From contig NZ_CP173427.1 of the NCBI RefSeq assembly GCF_045038035.1, positions 2,356,001 to 2,420,000 of the forward strand: a stretch of DNA of 64,000 bases, written 5' to 3'. Shown one piece after another: positions 24,710 through 33,390 of the stretch. Source of the DNA: Paenibacillus_F chitinolyticus_A. Its GTDB lineage: Bacteria > Bacillota > Bacilli > Paenibacillales > NBRC-103111. A program made the translations under genes and the position numbers. The notes beneath the pieces were generated by a model. It saw nothing but the letters and a program-made list of their open reading frames with translations, was not told the DNA's origin and did not search any database. Positions within the stretch are counted from its first letter, which is position 1. Every line of letters starts with the position of its first letter.

Positions 24710-25326
24710 GAAATGACGGAGCTTTGAAATATAGACAGAAGTCCGGAATGTCCGCAAAAAAGCGGCTGTTTAGAGCCGCATTCGCCGTTCTGGCCGCCGT
24801 ATTGTCCGCGATCATGCTGTTTCAGCTCGTGATGACCAAAACGGACGAAAAAAATCTAGAGAAACTCGGATTGGACAGCGCACGGTTGTTGAGCGGGTTG
24901 GACCCGGGAGTCGCCCGGAAAATGGACGAGCTGCTGGCCAAAACGGCGGCTATCGGCATTCAAGTCGTCATTACGGACGATTTCCGCAGCATGGAAGAAC
25001 AGGACAAGCTGTACAGCCAGGGGCGGACAAGCGAAGGAAAAATTGTGACCCACGCCAAGGCGGGCGAGTCTTATCACAACTACGGCCTGGCAATCGACTT
25101 TGCCCTGAAAACAAAATCCGGCAAAATCATTTGGGACATGAACGCCGACTTGAACGGCGACGGCCGCAAAGACTGGACGCAGGTCGTCGCGATTGCCAAG
25201 GAGCTCGGTTTCGAATGGGGCGGGGATTGGACCAATTTCCCCGACTATCCCCATCTGCAGTTCAGCTACGGTTTAAGCATCGCCGAGCTTCAGCGCGGCA
25301 CGAAGACGGCCCGTTCGGGTCCTTAA
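24706..25326 (+). CDS. VanY-like D-alanyl-D-alanine carboxypeptidase (M15)
   Basis: A 206-residue membrane-anchored peptidase with one hydrophobic helix (about 24-43). The M15 zinc motif SYHNYGLAIDFAL is present (His124, Asp131), with DFRSMEEQDKLYSQGR before it and the third ligand region WGGDWTNFPDYPHLQ after it. It trims D-Ala or cleaves L-Ala-D-Glu in peptidoglycan. The start is uncertain: GTG 24706 overlaps the upstream stop by 4 bp, while TTG 24724 and ATG 24748 are alternatives. Confidence 0.88.
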   Translation: MRNDGALKYRQKSGMSAKKRLFRAAFAVLAAVLSAIMLFQLVMTKTDEKNLEKLGLDSARLLSGLDPGVARKMDELLAKTAAIGIQVVITDDFRSMEEQDKLYSQGRTSEGKIVTHAKAGESYHNYGLAIDFALKTKSGKIIWDMNADLNGDGRKDWTQVVAIAKELGFEWGGDWTNFPDYPHLQFSYGLSIAELQRGTKTARSGP

Positions 25327-25332
25327 CGGATA

Positions 25333-25376
25333 AAAAGGCGGTTTTACGGGGACGACACCCCGGAAAACCGCCTTTT
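25333..25376. terminator. Strong bidirectional terminator
   Basis: A 13-bp stem AAAAGGCGGTTTT/AAAACCGCCTTTT with an inner CGGGG/CCCCG extension, between convergent genes. Confidence 0.9.
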
Positions 25377-25385
25377 GGTATGCAG

Positions 25386-27032
25386 TTATGCGTTTTCCCC
25401 GGAATCGGGGCTGAACGTCATGCGGTTTTTCCCGCTGCGCTTGGACATATACAGAGCCTGATCGGCTAGGCGCATCGTTTCGATCGGATCCTCATGATGA
25501 AGCGGCCATACCGCCGCGCCTATACTGCAGCCGATTCTTAACGCTTGATCGTCCACGAGAAACGGCTCGTTCATTCTCTCCAGAATGCTCCCCGCCAGTC
25601 GGATGGCAGCGGGATCGGGAGCGGAAGCGCCTGTCGGAAGGACGATGACAAACTCGTCTCCGCCCACCCGTGTAATGATGCTGTCCGTATTCATTCCTTG
25701 TGTGAGCCGGAGAGCGGTCTGCTGAAGAAGCTTGTCTCCGAATAGATGTCCCAGCGAATCGTTTACTTTTTTGAACCCGTCCAGATCCAGATAAAGAAAG
25801 GTAAGTGTCGTCCCGTTCTCTTTCGCCTGCCGCATCGCCTGCTCCAGATAAGCGTCCAAGGCGATCCGGTTCGGCAAGCCCGTCAGCTTGTCGTGAAGAG
25901 CGAGATCGGACATCTGGTCCAGAGCATTCTCGGTTTTCGTCAAGTTGTCGACGAGGTTGCGCAGGGAATCCGATAAGATGCGGATCTCCCGTATAAACGT
26001 GAAAGCGGGGAATGCGGCCGGCTCGCCTTTCCGGAGCCGGTCCGCGGACCGGGTAATTTTTTGCAGCGGACGGACGACCCAGCCGGCGAGAAATGCGGCA
26101 AGCACCGCAAATACGAGGGCCAGGATGATACCGGCTGCGGTTATGTACGTTTTCAGTTCGCGGACGGACGTAAACGCGACGTCTGCGGGCTCCCTGACGA
26201 TCACGGACCAGCCCAGCCCGGGATAGTCCAGGTAGCCCTTTCCGTACGCGTAGCCGCTCAAATAGGTGTGCCCGCCCGGATAAGTTTCCGTCAGCCAGCC
26301 GTTGCCGCCTGCCTGAGCCTGACGGATGCCGTCCGTGTCCAGCGGACGATACAGGGATTCTTTCGGCCCGAGAAGGACCGTATTTTCTTTTTTACTCACA
26401 ACGAGTACTTCGAGCTGTTTCATTTTGTCTTTAAGCGGCTGCAGAAGCGTGGCTTCGACTTCCCGGGACCACTCCCAGCTGAGATGGGCGGCGAGTACAC
26501 CCGTAAGCTGACCCTGCTTGCTGTAGACCGGGGTGCTGATGTCGACGAATTGAAGCGGTTCGCCCGACGGATTGGGCAGAAATTTGGCGAGCAGGACGGC
26601 TTCGTGGACGTCCCCGATAAACCGCCCTTTCTTCCCTTCGGTAAAAACGGGACGGGAGGCGATGTTGGTTCCCGTCAAAATACCGTCCGTCGAAGCGGTC
26701 ACTTTTCCTTCGGGATCGATAAAAGCGACCCAGGTGTAGGAGGGAAAGCTTTTTTTCAATTGTTCGAGCAAATTGCGAAGCTCTTTGGCGTCGCCAGAGG
26801 CTTCCCGGTCAGAAAGCAGTTCGCTCAGGACGTCGATTTCACCGGCGCGCGACCACATAAAATGGTCCAGCTTGTCCGCCATTTGATAAGCGACCTGGGA
26901 AAGCGAGACGCCGATGGATTCTTCGACCTGAAGGGTCGTTTTTTTGCCGATCACCGTACTCAGCACCACTGTCAGAAGACAGATGACCAAGGCGGATACG
27001 AGGGCAAACGTGGTGCGTAAACTGAGCGACAT
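25386..27032 (-). CDS. Membrane diguanylate cyclase (dCache-HAMP-GGDEF)
   Basis: A 548-residue signalling enzyme: TM1 about 7-28, a large extracytoplasmic Cache-like sensor to about 295 (SYTWVAFIDPEGKVTAST and GQLTGVLAAHLSWEWS), TM2 about 296-320, HAMP, then GGDEF. The signature RVGGDEFVIVLPTG (about residue 456) is intact, so it should make cyclic-di-GMP from two GTP. The upstream inhibitory RxxD site is not evident, so product inhibition may be absent. ATG with AAGGAG. No phosphodiesterase is nearby. Confidence 0.93.
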   Translation of the reverse strand: MSLSLRTTFALVSALVICLLTVVLSTVIGKKTTLQVEESIGVSLSQVAYQMADKLDHFMWSRAGEIDVLSELLSDREASGDAKELRNLLEQLKKSFPSYTWVAFIDPEGKVTASTDGILTGTNIASRPVFTEGKKGRFIGDVHEAVLLAKFLPNPSGEPLQFVDISTPVYSKQGQLTGVLAAHLSWEWSREVEATLLQPLKDKMKQLEVLVVSKKENTVLLGPKESLYRPLDTDGIRQAQAGGNGWLTETYPGGHTYLSGYAYGKGYLDYPGLGWSVIVREPADVAFTSVRELKTYITAAGIILALVFAVLAAFLAGWVVRPLQKITRSADRLRKGEPAAFPAFTFIREIRILSDSLRNLVDNLTKTENALDQMSDLALHDKLTGLPNRIALDAYLEQAMRQAKENGTTLTFLYLDLDGFKKVNDSLGHLFGDKLLQQTALRLTQGMNTDSIITRVGGDEFVIVLPTGASAPDPAAIRLAGSILERMNEPFLVDDQALRIGCSIGAAVWPLHHEDPIETMRLADQALYMSKRSGKNRMTFSPDSGENA

Positions 27033-27181
27033 TCAACGGTCTCCTTGTTCGTGTAAATCCGGTTCCCTGACCCTAAACATAGTAATCGGGAACAACCTAC
27101 TTTATATCGACATCTTCGGACGGCTTGTTTAGAGGAGGCGGACCGGGATAAGGGGATATGCAAAATCGGAAGAATTGATCA

Positions 27182-27211
27182 TTGACTTATGGTCAAACGA
27201 TGTTTTACAAT
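27182..27211 (+). promoter_or_regulatory. Promoter of GIY-YIG gene
   Basis: TTGACT (27182-27187), an 18-bp spacer and TACAAT (27206-27211), 60 bp upstream of the start. The -35 region contains a TTGAC-ttatg-GTCAA dyad that could be an operator. Confidence 0.5.
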
Positions 27212-27270
27212 ATCTAATATAATGCAAACAAAACTATATATTGTTTAGTATAACGAAAGAGGAGAGAGCG

Positions 27271-27627
27271 ATGGACAGAAGGGCAGAGCTGATTCGGCAG
27301 TTTAAAGAGATGGAGACGGAAGCAGGGGTATATCAAATCCGCAATACCACGAACGACAAGATTTTTGTGGAGAGTTCCCCCAATTTCAAAAATATAAACG
27401 GGCGGACATTTGAACTCAACATAGGTTCCCATCTGAACAAGGAGCTTCAGAAAGATTGGACGGAGCTGGGGGAAGAGAAGTTTGTCTTCGAAGTTCTGGA
27501 AATCGTCGAGAAGAAAAAATCCGGCTATTTCGACTTGAAGGACGCGTTGAAAAAGATGGAGCGGAAGTGGCTGGACCGTCTTCAGCCATACGGCGATAAA
27601 GGGTACAACAAGCCGCCTAGAGCGTAA
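27271..27627 (+). CDS. GIY-YIG-family small protein
   Basis: A 118-residue protein starting at ATG 27271 after AAGAGGAGAG. GVYQIRNTTNDKIFVES is the degenerate GIY-YIG core (GVY instead of GIY, and KIFV where YIG should be), followed by FELNIGSHLNKELQKDW and the conserved end WLDRLQPYGDKGYN. This standalone Bacillales subfamily is annotated as GIY-YIG nuclease-like, but residues of the classic active site are changed, so nuclease activity is doubtful. Single-gene unit. Confidence 0.82.
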   Translation: MDRRAELIRQFKEMETEAGVYQIRNTTNDKIFVESSPNFKNINGRTFELNIGSHLNKELQKDWTELGEEKFVFEVLEIVEKKKSGYFDLKDALKKMERKWLDRLQPYGDKGYNKPPRA

Positions 27628-27649
27628 TAAGCGGCCCAAAAGCCGAAGT

Positions 27650-27692
27650 TAAGAGGGGATACCGTCCGGACGGGCGGCACGCCTCTTTTTTC
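27650..27692 (+). terminator. Terminator after GIY-YIG gene
   Basis: Imperfect hairpin with outer stem AAGAGG/CCTCTT and an inner palindromic CCGTCCGGACGG, followed by six T residues. Confidence 0.6.
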
Positions 27693-27760
27693 TTTGTAGG
27701 CGGAGTCCCGATATGGGTATAATGGGTGTAAAGCTTTCAGAAGCCGGGGGAACCAGAATC

Positions 27761-29278
27761 ATGACTTACATAGCCTCCTTTGATATCGGCACGACCCACG
27801 TAAAAGGAATTCTCGTCAACAGGGACGGGGAATTGTTTCACGAGCGGAACGTTTCCCTGACCTGCCGCCAGGAGCCGCCCTTCATCGAGCAGGAGCCCGA
27901 GCAGTGGTTTAAAGCGGTAGGCGCGATTGTAAACGAGTGGTCCCGGGACGGAATCGGCGCCGGGCAAATCGTTCTGGTCGCGTTCAGCGGGCAAATGCAG
28001 GATTGTATTCCGGTGAACGAGCAGGGGTACGCTGTCCGTCCGGCCATCCTGTACTCGGACAGCCGCGCGGGAGCGGAAGCCCGGATGATTCGCGATGAAA
28101 TCGGGGAAGAAGAAATTCTCCGAAGCGCGGCCAACCGGATGGACGGAACGCTGACGTTCCCTAAGCTGCTCTGGCTGAAAACGCATGAAGCGGACAAATG
28201 CGCACGTACTAGCCGCTATCTGATTTCTTCGAAGGATTACGTCATCGCGCGCCTGACCGGGGCCTTCGTTACGGACCCGACCTCCGCGGCGACCACAGGG
28301 TGCATGGATATCAGGCGGCGGGAGTGGAGGGAGGACTGGCTCGCGCGGATGGGGCTTCCCGCCGGCAAACTGCCGGACATTCTCCCTTCCGGGGAGACGG
28401 CCGGACGGGTGCACGCGGAAGGCAGCCGGCTTACGGGCTTGGCCGAGGGCACGCCCGTTCTGTGCGGCATCGGCGACGCGGGAGCCGCTACGCTCGGAGC
28501 CGGTGTCTACGAGCCCGGCGAGGTGTACGCCTACATCGGAACGACCGGATGGATAGCCGGAGTATCCGGCGGGGTGTCTGACCCGGCGGCGGGGCTGTTC
28601 AACCTCGCTTACGCGGAGCCCGGCCGCTACATCAATGTGGCTCCGCTGACGAACGCAGGCAATGCCCATCAATGGGCCGCCGAAGTGTTCGGACCGGAAG
28701 CGGCCGGGACGGACGGGCGCGGGATATACGAGGCGGCCGAACGCCTCGTGGAAGCATCCGACCGGGGCAGGAACAAGCTCCTGTTCCTGCCCTATCTGAA
28801 CGGGGAGAGATGCCCCGTTCAGGATGAGGGGGCGTCAGGATGCTTCATCGGCCTGCGTCCTTCCACGACGAAAGCCGATATGGCGGCCGCCGTGCTGGAA
28901 GGCGTCGCCTTCGCGATGAAGCAGGTCATGGAGCTGCGCGGGACGCCCGAAGGGGCTGCATCTCTGACCTTAATCGGGGGAGGAGCGAGAAGCCGCCAGT
29001 GGTGCCGGATCCTGGCCGATGTGTTCGGAACGGAAGTATCCGTGCCCTCGGAATCGCAGTTTTTGCCGTGCCTGGGTGCGGCGGCGCTCGGATTTCCCGG
29101 TTTGGGCTGGGAAAGCGGCTATGACCGGTTATGCGAGCGGTTTAAAATTAGACGAAAATGCGAAACGTTTAGTCCGGATGCGGAGAAAAAGGCGCATTAC
29201 GAGTCCAAATATGCACGCTATCTGGAATTGTATCCGGCGCTTGCTCCGGTTTTCCGGCAGGCGGCAACGGAAGCTTAA
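27761..29278 (+). CDS. FGGY-family carbohydrate kinase (xylulokinase-like)
   Basis: A 505-residue sugar kinase starting MTYIASFDIGTTHVKG, the phosphate-1 motif of the FGGY superfamily. Other signatures are AFSGQMQDCIPV with YSDSRAG, the Asp region GIGDAGAATLGAG, and the adenosine motif LIGGGARSRQWCRILADVFG. It phosphorylates a ketose or sugar acid in the cytoplasm; features fit xylulokinase/gluconokinase, but the substrate is not certain. It is followed at 17 bp by a small gene. No isomerase or transporter is adjacent. Confidence 0.9.
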   Translation: MTYIASFDIGTTHVKGILVNRDGELFHERNVSLTCRQEPPFIEQEPEQWFKAVGAIVNEWSRDGIGAGQIVLVAFSGQMQDCIPVNEQGYAVRPAILYSDSRAGAEARMIRDEIGEEEILRSAANRMDGTLTFPKLLWLKTHEADKCARTSRYLISSKDYVIARLTGAFVTDPTSAATTGCMDIRRREWREDWLARMGLPAGKLPDILPSGETAGRVHAEGSRLTGLAEGTPVLCGIGDAGAATLGAGVYEPGEVYAYIGTTGWIAGVSGGVSDPAAGLFNLAYAEPGRYINVAPLTNAGNAHQWAAEVFGPEAAGTDGRGIYEAAERLVEASDRGRNKLLFLPYLNGERCPVQDEGASGCFIGLRPSTTKADMAAAVLEGVAFAMKQVMELRGTPEGAASLTLIGGGARSRQWCRILADVFGTEVSVPSESQFLPCLGAAALGFPGLGWESGYDRLCERFKIRRKCETFSPDAEKKAHYESKYARYLELYPALAPVFRQAATEA

Positions 29279-29295
29279 CAAGATGGGAGATCGAC

Positions 29296-29517
29296 ATGGA
29301 GCACTATCAGACGCTAATCGGAGTGGTTCTGGAGAAATTGAGCCAGTCTCATCAAGAACTGAAATTTAATCTGGACGGGTTGAACAGCGTGCTGGCCAAC
29401 CATACCGCGGAAGAAATCGCAGCCGCTCCCGAGCTGCTGACGATTCGCGAACTTAGGGACGTGTATGCGGACATAGTTGCGGCGGCGGAAAAGCGTTTCC
29501 CGGGCTTGAAGGGATAG
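29296..29517 (+). CDS. Small hypothetical protein, 73 aa
   Basis: A 73-residue, mostly helical acidic protein (YQTLIGVVLEKLSQSHQELK, then LTIRELRDVYADIVAAAEK) with ATG after GGGAGATCG. It is probably co-transcribed with the FGGY kinase, 17 bp upstream, and ends before a perfect 16-bp terminator. No known domain. Confidence 0.6.
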   Translation: MEHYQTLIGVVLEKLSQSHQELKFNLDGLNSVLANHTAEEIAAAPELLTIRELRDVYADIVAAAEKRFPGLKG

Positions 29518-29544
29518 CCGTTCGCGTTCGGCGATAAAAACGCC

Positions 29545-29587
29545 AAATAAACCGGATCGTGAAGTTTACGATCCGGTTTATTTGCGT
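29545..29587. terminator. Perfect 16-bp terminator stem
   Basis: AAATAAACCGGATCGT pairs perfectly with ACGATCCGGTTTATTT (29545-29560 with 29568-29583). The A/T ends make it usable on both strands, between convergent genes. The tandem repeat begins at its right edge. Confidence 0.85.
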
Positions 29588-29682
29588 CAGCGAGCCGTGC
29601 GTCAGCGAGCCGTGCGTCAGCGAGCCGTGCGTCAGCGAGCCGTGCGTCAGCGAGCCGTGCGTCAGCGAGCCGTGCGTCAGCG
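29584..29682. repeat. 15-bp tandem repeat, six full copies plus a partial
   Basis: The unit GCGTCAGCGAGCCGT repeats six times without a mismatch (29584-29673), then a 9-base partial copy follows. It lies between a terminator and the stop of the WYL regulator (29691), outside any gene I accept. Perfect identity indicates recent expansion by slippage. In one frame it would read as SEPCV repeats, but there is no start or ribosome binding site. Confidence 0.95.
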
Positions 29683-29690
29683 TCCGCATC

Positions 29691-30632
29691 TCAGCTGTAT
29701 TTGCCGAGCAGTTCGGCAAGCATGGCTTTCATTTCCGCCAGAAGCTCAGGCGAATCTTTCACGGTTGCTTCGCCGCCCAAGCCGATAAAAAACCTCGCAA
29801 AATAGGAGAGATCCTCCCTGGCAATGGTTCCTTGAAGCCAGCCGGTGCCATCTTCACGCCTGGTAAGCTTCGGTTCCGGCCACGGCTCCGCCTCGCACGT
29901 CTCGACCCCTTCAAGGGTCAATTCCGCAAATACACGTACCTCGCTTCGCTCTTTGCGTCCCGCGGATGCCTTGTTTTCAAGATGGATATGGCGGAGGTCC
30001 AGCGCTTCCGCTGCCGAAGGGATAGCCGAATGAATGCGGTCGCACCGGAACACACGCATCCCTTCCGACCGGTAACAGTAGGCGGAGCAATACCAGTGGC
30101 CGTTTCTCGTAAAAATGCCGATCGGCTGGATTTCGCGGTCGGAACTTTTTTCCCGGGCTTGATACCGGATGAGCAGCACGTTCTGCTGAACGGCCGCATC
30201 GAGCAGAATGGACAAATAAGGAGAGACAGCCTTCCGCGCCGGTGTGATGAAATCCACCCGGTTCTTCATCTGATCGATCCGTTCCCGGACATCCTCGGGC
30301 AGGTACGCGTAAAATTTTTTCAAGGCGGAAGAGGACTCCGTTTCAAACGGGAGGGAGGAATAGTGCCGGAGGGCGTGAACGGCGAAAAAGATAGACACGG
30401 CTTCTTCTTCGGTGAAGGCGATAGGAGGCAGCAGTCTTTCCCTCAGCACTTGGTACCCGCCGTGCGGACCGACCTCCGAATAGAGCGGAACCCCTAATTC
30501 GCCCAGCTCCTGCAAATCCCTCAAAATCGTTCTTTGCGAAACGCCGAATTCCCTCGCGAGCTCTCCCACCGTAAACTTACGCTTCCGGTTCACCGTCATC
30601 ATCAGTTCCATGAGTCGTTTTGATTTGGACAT
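29691..30632 (-). CDS. DeoR-type HTH regulator with WYL domain (YafY-like)
   Basis: A 313-residue regulator. The N-terminal winged helix reads KFTVGELAREFGVSQRTILRDLQEL, followed by GVPLYSEVGPHGGYQV. The middle has the WYL core (RYQAREKSSDREIQPIGIF and HWYCSAYCYRSEG), then a C-terminal WCX-like extension. WYL domains bind nucleic acid or nucleotide ligands in several regulators. It is divergent from an alpha/beta hydrolase gene, with a palindrome between, so it probably controls that gene. Confidence 0.92.
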   Translation of the reverse strand: MSKSKRLMELMMTVNRKRKFTVGELAREFGVSQRTILRDLQELGELGVPLYSEVGPHGGYQVLRERLLPPIAFTEEEAVSIFFAVHALRHYSSLPFETESSSALKKFYAYLPEDVRERIDQMKNRVDFITPARKAVSPYLSILLDAAVQQNVLLIRYQAREKSSDREIQPIGIFTRNGHWYCSAYCYRSEGMRVFRCDRIHSAIPSAAEALDLRHIHLENKASAGRKERSEVRVFAELTLEGVETCEAEPWPEPKLTRREDGTGWLQGTIAREDLSYFARFFIGLGGEATVKDSPELLAEMKAMLAELLGKYS

Positions 30633-30656
30633 ATATAGGCTCCATTTTTTTAATTA

Positions 30657-30671
30657 TGACAAGAATTGTCA
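30657..30671. promoter_or_regulatory. Perfect palindrome operator TGACAA-GAA-TTGTCA
   Basis: A 15-bp perfect dyad centred at 30664 in the 130-bp divergent region between the WYL regulator and the hydrolase; a TATACT -10 for the hydrolase lies at 30683-30688. Position and symmetry suit binding by the dimeric WYL regulator. Confidence 0.6.
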
Positions 30672-30762
30672 CTATTATGCGTTATACTGAGTCCAAAGTC
30701 CAGGAGAGATTCCCGAAGGAAGCTCAGAAGACAAAATTTGACGAGGAAGAGGAGATTACAAG

Positions 30763-31602
30763 ATGGAGCAAAGCAAGGAACTTTCATCCGCAAAACGCAG
30801 CTATTTCAAATCCGGAGCCAACGAGCTTTCTTACGTGGATTACGGCGGTGCCGATAAACCGGTACTTCTGCTGCTGCACGGACATATGAACGATGCGGGA
30901 ACGTTTACGGACCTGGCCTACCGGTTGAAAAAAGACTGGAGGGTCATCGGTCTCGACCAGCGGGGACACGGCTGGAGCGGGCATCCGGCCGACACGGATT
31001 ATTCCAGAGAGAGTTACGTCACCGATATCCTGAATCTGGTCCGTCAGGAGCTGGGCGGTCAGCCTGTTGTCATCCTGGGCCACTCGCTCGGCGGCATCAA
31101 TGCGTATCAGTTCGCGGCGCGTCATCCCGAATATGTCCGGGCCGTGATCGTGGAAGACATCGGGGCGGAAATTCACGCCGACCTTTCTTTTGCCGAGAAA
31201 CTCCCCGAGCGTTCTCCGACCTTGCAAGATCTGAGAGATTCGCTGGCACGGCTGGGACTTAAAGCGATCGATTATTTTTCCGAAAGCGTGTTTGAGGATG
31301 AGGACGGCTGGGGATTCCGGACCGATTTAAAGGGAATGAAGTCTTCCCAGGAAAACAGCAACGGGCAGTGGTGGGAAGACTGGCTGTCGTCGACATGTCC
31401 GATCCTGCTCATTCACGGCAAAAAAAGCTTTGTCATGAACGTCGAACAGGCGAAAATGATGCAGTCCCGGCGGCCGAACACTTCCCTCGAAATTTTTGAA
31501 GATTGCGGCCACGGAGTTCATTCCGACGATCCCGACGGGTATTATGCCGTTGTAAAAAAATTTCTCGACGTACTGGACGAAAGCAAGAACGAGAATGAAT
31601 GA
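30763..31602 (+). CDS. Alpha/beta-fold hydrolase
   Basis: A 279-residue hydrolase with oxyanion-hole LLLLHGHMND, GLDQRGHGWSGHP, nucleophile elbow GHSLGG (Ser108) and catalytic His in DCGHGVHSDDP (His250); the acid is probably in the LLIHGKKSFV region. It is cytoplasmic and resembles haloperoxidase/menaquinone-type esterases. The substrate is unknown. ATG with GAAGAGGAG. Likely controlled by the divergent WYL regulator. Confidence 0.9.
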   Translation: MEQSKELSSAKRSYFKSGANELSYVDYGGADKPVLLLLHGHMNDAGTFTDLAYRLKKDWRVIGLDQRGHGWSGHPADTDYSRESYVTDILNLVRQELGGQPVVILGHSLGGINAYQFAARHPEYVRAVIVEDIGAEIHADLSFAEKLPERSPTLQDLRDSLARLGLKAIDYFSESVFEDEDGWGFRTDLKGMKSSQENSNGQWWEDWLSSTCPILLIHGKKSFVMNVEQAKMMQSRRPNTSLEIFEDCGHGVHSDDPDGYYAVVKKFLDVLDESKNENE

Positions 31603-31766
31603 CTAAAAGGGGAAAGGCAAAGCTAATCGCCTCCGGTTGAAAAGAAGCGGGAAAGGCCGGTAAGCGGCGGAAACACAAAAGCAAGAGAACTCCCCGGCGG
31701 GGTGCGGCGTCTTATGACAGCGGTCACCCGCAGTATGCAGGTGAACTATTATAGAAGGAAAAAGAA

Positions 31767-31806
31767 AAGGAAGAAGGGCGAACGGCATGCCTTTCTTCCT
31801 TTTTTC
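31767..31806 (+). terminator. Terminator after hydrolase
   Basis: Stem AAGGAAGAAGGGC/GCCTTTCTTCCTT with one wobble pair and a CGAACGGCAT-type loop, then TTTTT. The 31603-31766 stretch before it shows no gene. Confidence 0.7.
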
Positions 31807-31901
31807 ACGATTTAAAGGCCGGCCAAAGCCAGTATTCCGACCCCTGCCGATTACGGGTTGCCTTACTAACAGGTGTCCTCTCAGTCGCTGTCAGACCGGA
31901 A

Positions 31902-31928
31902 TAAAAAAAGGCCATCTCAAGATGGCCT
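31902..31928 (-). terminator. Terminator of manC-like gene
   Basis: On the minus strand GAGGCCATC-TTGA-GATGGCCT is followed by seven T residues, immediately after the stop codon. Confidence 0.8.
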
Positions 31929-33331
31929 CATTCCTTCCCGGGATCGGGTTCCCGGCCGTCCCCGCGCAGCAGCAGCGCTTCTTCCCAAGATAGAGAAGAT
32001 GCGGCGGAAGCGGGCTTTTCGCCCTCCGGACCGAACTCGATCTCGATCAGCTCGACCGGACCGGAGGAATCCGCGAGCAGCGCATGCCCTGTGGCCGGCT
32101 CCAGATGAAAGACGTCTCCGGCCTTTACACGGAATAACCGCGCGTCCAGAATCATTTGGCCGGAGCCGGACAGCACCGTCCAGCTTTTTTTCGCGCTGCC
32201 GTGGGCCCGGTAGGGAAAAGATTTGCCGGGCAGCAGGGTGATCCGGCGGATGACGGCCTCCGTTTCAGCGCTGTCCTCCGTGCTGCCGAGCGTAGTGACG
32301 GTACCCCACCTGTACTCCTCGTACATGGGAGCTCTGCCTTTACCCGGATTGATTTGCTTAATCCGGCTGCTGCCTGCTTTGCTGGCTACGAGAATTCCGT
32401 CGGGACTTGCCGCCACGATAATTCCGGATACGTCGATGACATGTATGGGGGAGGAAAGCTCGTTGACGATGTGCGTATCCGCCGAATCGTCGGATACTCC
32501 GCCGGGGCCGACGGCCAGGCTTTCCAAATGCGGAGCCAGTGCCTGCCAGTTCCCCAAGTCGTCCCATTTGCCTTCGTACGGGAGGACAACGATCGGCTTC
32601 GTCTTCTCGACGACTTCCTCGTCAAAACTCAGCTCCGGCAGTTTGTCGTACAAGCCGAGCAGCTGCCCGTAATCGTCCGGCAAACCGCGCGATGCCAGAA
32701 CCTCCAGCATGAATGAATTCGCAAAAGCAAACACGCCGCTGTTCCAGAGAGCTCCCCGGGACAAGAGCGCCGACGCGCCCTGTTCGTCCGGTTTTTCCGC
32801 GAATTCCGCGACGGAAAGATACGGCGCTGTCTCACGGTCCTGCGCAGGCGCCGGTACGATATACCCGTACTGGGTGGACGGGAAGGACGGTTTCGTGCCG
32901 ATCAGAGCCATGCGGGCGCCGGACTGTGCGAGGACAGAGGGGAGGGAGGCGACCTTCTCGAAGAAAGCGGCATCCACGAACGGATCGGCAGGCATAAAAC
33001 AGACGATCTCGCCGGGGCTTATGCCTTGGGTGTGCAGGTACCGGCTGGCAAGGCCGATAGCCGTGAACGTCCCTCTTTTGTGAGGCTCCGCCAAAACCGG
33101 AATTTTTTCGCCGACCTGGCTTCGGACGATTTCAAGCTGGCTGAAGTGGGTAACGATAGATGTCGAGCTGAGCAGCCCGGCGGAATCCAATTGTCTGCAC
33201 ACGCGCTGAAGCATAGACTCTCTTCCGCCGTCAGGCGCCGGCAGCAGCTTCAGGAACGTTTTGGATCGGATTTCGTTGGACAGCGGCCAAAGTCTCTTTC
33301 CGGATCCCCCCGACAGCAAAATGATTTTCAC
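31928..33331 (-). CDS. manC: Mannose-1-phosphate guanylyltransferase (ManC-like)
   Basis: A 467-residue enzyme with nucleotidyltransferase signature LSGGSGKRLWPLS, metal/substrate residues in FMPADPFVDA and FAEKPDE, WNSGVFAFAN and the WDDLGNW motif. A C-terminal cupin (about 360-455; LLPGKSFPYRAHGSAKKSW) is like the isomerase half of bifunctional ManC/AlgA, though the isomerase activity is not assured. It makes GDP-mannose for surface glycans. The GTG start follows AAGGAGGAAGG. The next minus-strand neighbour is a glycosyltransferase-like gene, supporting a surface-glycan role. Confidence 0.92.
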   Translation of the reverse strand: MKIILLSGGSGKRLWPLSNEIRSKTFLKLLPAPDGGRESMLQRVCRQLDSAGLLSSTSIVTHFSQLEIVRSQVGEKIPVLAEPHKRGTFTAIGLASRYLHTQGISPGEIVCFMPADPFVDAAFFEKVASLPSVLAQSGARMALIGTKPSFPSTQYGYIVPAPAQDRETAPYLSVAEFAEKPDEQGASALLSRGALWNSGVFAFANSFMLEVLASRGLPDDYGQLLGLYDKLPELSFDEEVVEKTKPIVVLPYEGKWDDLGNWQALAPHLESLAVGPGGVSDDSADTHIVNELSSPIHVIDVSGIIVAASPDGILVASKAGSSRIKQINPGKGRAPMYEEYRWGTVTTLGSTEDSAETEAVIRRITLLPGKSFPYRAHGSAKKSWTVLSGSGQMILDARLFRVKAGDVFHLEPATGHALLADSSGPVELIEIEFGPEGEKPASAASSLSWEEALLLRGDGREPDPGKE

Positions 33332-33390
33332 GGCCCTTCCTCCTTGTCTGAAAAGTGCCGGTCAAGAAAAATTCTCCGGGCGACCGGCTG

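Noticed and set aside
29584..29682. Tandem repeat as a CRISPR array
   Set aside because: Units are contiguous with no spacers, only 15 bp, and there are no cas genes.
29559..30497. Plus-strand frame with SEPCV repeats and a 300-residue continuation
   Set aside because: No ribosome binding site; it runs antisense to the WYL regulator, and the repeat units alone create the apparent repeat protein.
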